Source: Candidatus Zambryskiibacteriota bacterium (lineage in GTDB: Bacteria > Patescibacteriota > Minisyncoccia > Phycocordibacterales > Zambryskibacteraceae). From it: DNA of 14,695 bases. The position numbers were made by a program, and so were the translations under genes. Location: the NCBI GenBank assembly GCA_024654145.1, contig JANLIM010000040.1, forward strand, positions 1 to 14,695, written 5' to 3'. Below the pieces are notes generated by a model that was given only the letters and a program-made list of their open reading frames with translations, had not been told where the DNA came from and searched no databases. Below, piece after piece: positions 12,783 to 14,695 of this stretch (position 1 is the first letter of the stretch; the number at the start of each line of letters is the position of its first letter).

Positions 12783-12809
12783 CGAAAATCAGATAACATC
12801 TGATTTTCG
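12783..12809 (+). other. 12-bp hairpin ending on the first base of tRNA-Ala
   Basis: CGAAAATCAGAT (12783-12794) pairs perfectly with ATCTGATTTTCG (12798-12809) around an AAC loop. The last paired base is G1 of the tRNA. It may guide 5' processing or compete with acceptor-stem folding. Confidence 0.6.
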
Positions 12810-12881
12810 GGCCCTTAGCTTAGTTGGTAGAGCGCCTCATTTGCAATGAGGAGGTCATCGGTTCGAATCCGATAGGGTCCA
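12809..12881 (+). tRNA. tRNA-Ala (anticodon TGC)
   Basis: A 73-nt cloverleaf. The acceptor stem GGGCCCT pairs with AGGGTCC and contains the G3:U70 wobble that defines alanine identity. The D arm has AGTTGGTAG, the anticodon stem CCTCA/TGAGG encloses loop TTTGCAA (anticodon TGC), and the T arm has GTTCGAATC. The discriminator is A (12881). CCA is not encoded (the next bases are CAA), so it must be added after transcription. TGC can read most or all GCN codons. The gene is flanked on both sides by long hairpins that share its end bases. Confidence 0.97.
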
Positions 12882-12905
12882 CAAAAACATCCCATGTTTT
12901 TGTGG
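12879..12905 (+). terminator. 12-bp hairpin starting in the tRNA-Ala 3' end
   Basis: CCACAAAAACAT (12879-12890) pairs perfectly with ATGTTTTTGTGG (12894-12905) around a CCC loop; the first three bases are the tRNA's last three. A TGTTATTTTAACA segment follows (12906-12918), weakly U-rich, so this may be a terminator or a 3' processing structure. Confidence 0.5.
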
Positions 12906-12951
12906 TGTTATTTTAACATTTGCGCGAACTTTTTTTGAACGGAACTCCTGA

Positions 12952-13064
12952 CCGCACCCCACCTCATTTTTCTGGGGGAATGGTGGTGGGGTGCGGAATT
13001 CTGACTCGCCCGCGCGCAGGAGGGGTCTGGGGAGGAATCCGCGCGGGCTTCGGCTTTCTTTTTT
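12952..13064 (+). ncRNA. Candidate structured RNA, GC-rich, two strong hairpins and a T-tract
   Basis: No gene explains this stretch, which is far more GC-rich than its surroundings. Hairpin 1 pairs CCGCACCCCACC (12952-12963) with GGTGGGGTGCGG (12985-12996), 12 bp perfect. Hairpin 2 pairs GCCCGCGCG (13008-13016) with CGCGCGGGC (13040-13048), 9 bp perfect. Its loop holds a 19-nt mirror repeat AGGAGGGGTCTGGGGAGGA (13018-13036) with GGAGG-type runs. A CTTCGG loop and CTTTCTTTTTT (13054-13064) then resemble a terminator, which fixes the likely strand as plus. It could be a separate small RNA, the 3' part of the tRNA-Ala transcript, or only a compound terminator. I could not match it to a known RNA family. 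Confidence 0.4.
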
Positions 13065-13078
13065 AAAAAAATCGGCGG

Positions 13079-13648
13079 CTATTGTGAAAGAATTGCTTCC
13101 AAAATAACTGGCAATTCTTTCACTCCATCGCTTCCGCTAAAGTGTCCTTTAGCGGACTCCATAGCGATTTTTGCGCCAAGCCGTTCACTAAAAAGTTTTT
13201 TGTTTTCTTGTGGTACAACCTCATCGTCGTCAGAGAAAACCGCAAAAAACTTTTTAGTGTGTTGCTTTACTTTATCAAAATCAATCGGGGTTTCCAGCCA
13301 CGGCTTGGCAATTTCTTTTTCTTCATCGGTTTTCAAGTTCATTAAAGTGAACCAACCAGCTACAAAAAACGCACCTCCAATCTTTTTGTCGGCGGGCAAT
13401 TTTTCCAAATACCGAAGAATTGTTTGGCAACCGATACTATGTCCAACAAAGTAGATGTTTTCATCAACCTCGCCGACAATTTTAGAAAGGTGCGAAACCC
13501 ATGCTTCAATTTTCGGCTCCGCCGGTTCCGGCATAGCCGGAACATGAACTTGAAAACCATTTTTCTCTAACTCTGTTTTGAGCCACGGAAACCAACCCTC
13601 ATCGGGGTAGCCGTCCCAGCCGTGAATTATGAAGACTCGTTTAGTCAT
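13079..13648 (-). CDS. RBBP9/YdeN-like alpha/beta serine hydrolase
   Basis: 189 aa with the compact alpha/beta-hydrolase form of RBBP9/YdeN. It has the N-terminal HGWDG (9-13), nucleophile elbow GHSIG with S71, an acid in SDDDEVVP (D140-D142) and catalytic H169 in KGHF, so the triad looks complete. Family members are small cytosolic esterase-like hydrolases with poorly known substrates. Its ATG overlaps the TGA of the methyltransferase frame (ATGA), so it is translationally coupled to that frame and last in the three-gene operon. The stop is followed by TTTTTTT on the minus strand, but no stem precedes it. Confidence 0.9.
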   Translation of the reverse strand: MTKRVFIIHGWDGYPDEGWFPWLKTELEKNGFQVHVPAMPEPAEPKIEAWVSHLSKIVGEVDENIYFVGHSIGCQTILRYLEKLPADKKIGGAFFVAGWFTLMNLKTDEEKEIAKPWLETPIDFDKVKQHTKKFFAVFSDDDEVVPQENKKLFSERLGAKIAMESAKGHFSGSDGVKELPVILEAILSQ

Positions 13649-14373
13649 ATTTTTTCAAAAACAAATAGTGTGCAAACAAAACCATTATCGTCCAAATTTT
13701 CCTTATGAATCAAATTGAAATTATTGTTTTTGAACAAATTGAGATGATACGCTTCTTCGCGGTTGTAATCAACAATTTTGCCAATTTTTGGGATATCGCT
13801 GTAATGCAGTAATTCTTTGAATTGTTTGCCGTTGTAAGTAATATTTCTTTTTTCAATAAACAAATCCTGCTCGGTTTTTAGTTTGCTCTCAAGATATTTT
13901 TCCTCGGCAAGCACCAAAATGAATTTTCCGCCACCCTTGAGCAGCAAGTGAATCTTTTTTACAACATTATCCAAATCCTCGGAAAGAAAATGGGGAAAAA
14001 CATATATCGCAGTAACGAAATCAAACTTTTTATCGGTTTCGATATCCTGGAAAGTTTTTTTATAAGTATTTATCATTACACCAGACGGCAACACTTTCGG
14101 TTTTTTCTTCAAAAAATAATCATAATTTACTCTTGATGGCTCAAACCCTTCGATAACAAAACAATTCTATTTTCCCTGCAAAGTAGCCAATAGCATTTTG
14201 AAGAAAAAACCAATACCGAAACCGATATCAAAAATTGAAACGCTTTCGCCTTGGTGTTGTAAAATTACATTTTGAATAATGTAGTCGTTGATAAATGAAT
14301 TGATCTTCGTCTTTTCTTGATTTTTCCAATCAATCTTATTGTATTGAAGATAAAAGAAATCTTTGTTTTTCAT
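13645..14373 (-). pseudogene. SAM-dependent methyltransferase interrupted by an in-frame TAG
   Basis: ATG 14373 opens a frame with a class I methyltransferase motif I (SIFDIGFGIGFFFK) that meets TAG at 14167-14169. Reading on in the same frame gives 18 clean codons (NCFVIEGFEPSRVNYDYF), where the second-strand acidic residue is expected. The frame then runs to 13645 with KFDFVTAIYVFPHF, LLLKGGGKFILVLAE (post-motif strand) and a typical C-terminal sheet. Without the TAG it would be one ordinary protein of about 242 aa. The downstream part could restart at a TTG (14112) but would lack the SAM-binding loop. TAG is a normal stop in neighbouring genes (ychF, the exonuclease), so recoding is unlikely. 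A single base change or a sequencing error is the simplest explanation. It lies 2 nt after the XRE gene. Confidence 0.8.
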
Positions 14374-14375
14374 AA

Positions 14376-14582
14376 TTATTTCAAAAGTTCATCGGGAGAA
14401 ACCCCAAGCGCATTAGCTATTTTAGCAGCTGTCGCAAGGGTCGGATTTTTCTTCCCATTCTCAATATTGCTGATATAGCCCCTATCAACCTCCAAAGCAC
14501 GAGCAATATCGCCTTGCGACATTTCCTTTTTAGCTCTAATGCGCTTCATGTTTTTTCCAAATTGTGCAGAAATTTTATCCAT
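14376..14582 (-). CDS. XRE-family helix-turn-helix regulator
   Basis: A compact 68-aa HTH_3/Cro-C1 protein. It reads FGKNMKRIRAKKEMSQGDIA, then ALEVDRGYISNIENGKKNPT and AAKIANALGVSPDELL, i.e. the complete five-helix domain with nothing else. I choose ATG 14582. The frame can be extended upstream to a GTG at 14597, but a TGCTAAAAT extended -10 immediately precedes and abuts that GTG, so the transcript would begin inside the extension. It is first in an operon with the methyltransferase and hydrolase. An autoregulatory role is likely, given the dyad in the divergent upstream region. Confidence 0.88.
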   Translation of the reverse strand: MDKISAQFGKNMKRIRAKKEMSQGDIARALEVDRGYISNIENGKKNPTLATAAKIANALGVSPDELLK

Positions 14583-14597
14583 ATTTAAGTTATTCAC

Positions 14598-14641
14598 ATT
14601 TTAGCATTTTGATGTATTACTAGACAATGTTATACTATAAT
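14598..14641. promoter_or_regulatory. Divergent promoter region with dyad operator candidate
   Basis: Minus strand: TAAAAT with TGC extension (14598-14606) and TTGTCT 18 bp upstream serve the XRE operon. Plus strand: TATAAT (14636-14641) lies five bases before an ATG at 14647 whose frame stays open to the window edge. A TTATA-C-TATAA dyad (14630-14640) overlaps the plus-strand -10 and could be an operator for the XRE protein. Confidence 0.35.
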
Positions 14642-14695
14642 CCATCATGTTTGTATGTATTTTTTTGTCCGCCCCGAATTCCCCCAAAACAAAAA

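Noticed and set aside
12809..12881. tRNA-Ala as a proven attachment site
   Set aside because: The nearby operon may be acquired, but no second copy of the tRNA 3' end and no integrase is visible in the window.
14167..14169. TAG as a reassigned sense codon
   Set aside because: TAG ends ychF, the exonuclease, the oxidoreductase and other normal genes in the window, so general reassignment is not supported.
14647..14695. Plus-strand open frame starting MFVCIFLSAPNSPKTK that runs off the right edge
   Set aside because: Only 16 codons are visible with no family signature; the upstream TATAAT is suggestive but not enough to call a gene. It is mentioned with the divergent promoter.
1..14695. CRISPR array or integrated phage
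   Set aside because: No regularly spaced direct repeats, cas genes, integrase or phage structural genes were seen.

Overview
The window looks like part of a small-genome Patescibacteria (Candidate Phyla Radiation, Parcubacteria-like) chromosome. This rests on the gene types: a pilin-like DUF5671 membrane protein, a DUF5679 zinc ribbon, a sigma-4/HARE-HTH protein, shortened LeuRS and YchF, and many tiny one-pass secreted proteins. It also rests on very tight packing and on start codons lying only 5-10 nt from -10 boxes. The code appears standard: TAG ends several genes and TGA ends others. Assignment is by recognition only; no search was run.

Nearly all genes lie on the minus strand. Positions 1-1543 hold the N-terminal part of the endolytic transglycosylase MltG and an unknown membrane protein. 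A 67-bp inverted-repeat element (1556-1622) separates them from the sigma-4/HARE regulator (1635-2669). LeuRS (2715-4904) follows a 5-TM, pilin-like DUF5671 protein (4923-5861), probably in one operon. At 5930-6156 there is an isolated plus-strand, GC-rich unit with a near-consensus promoter, two tiny overlapping ORFs and tandem hairpins.

From 6166 to 10470 run YchF (273 aa, without its helical domain), a flavodoxin-fold NAD(P)H oxidoreductase, two small hypotheticals, an ExoX-like exonuclease overlapping a coiled-coil matrixin metalloprotease, a Cys-rich anchored peptide and a DUF5679 protein. Then come a stand-alone response regulator with a strong promoter, Shine-Dalgarno and terminator, a DedA protein, and a DUF3494 ice-binding-type surface protein ending in a VPNTG sorting-like tail.

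At 12809-12881 is tRNA-Ala(TGC), clamped between two 12-bp hairpins. A GC-rich, multi-hairpin segment (12952-13064) follows and may be an untranslated RNA. The right end carries an operon of XRE-type regulator, SAM methyltransferase (interrupted by one in-frame TAG) and RBBP9/YdeN-like hydrolase. It is A/T-rich and could be an acquired cassette beside the tRNA.

The most unusual signals are GC-rich palindromes embedded in frame in leuS (reminiscent of Rickettsia palindromic elements), the candidate RNA with a 19-nt purine-rich mirror repeat, the GC-rich plus-strand mini-transcript, and the apparent split between leaderless genes and two strongly SD-led genes.
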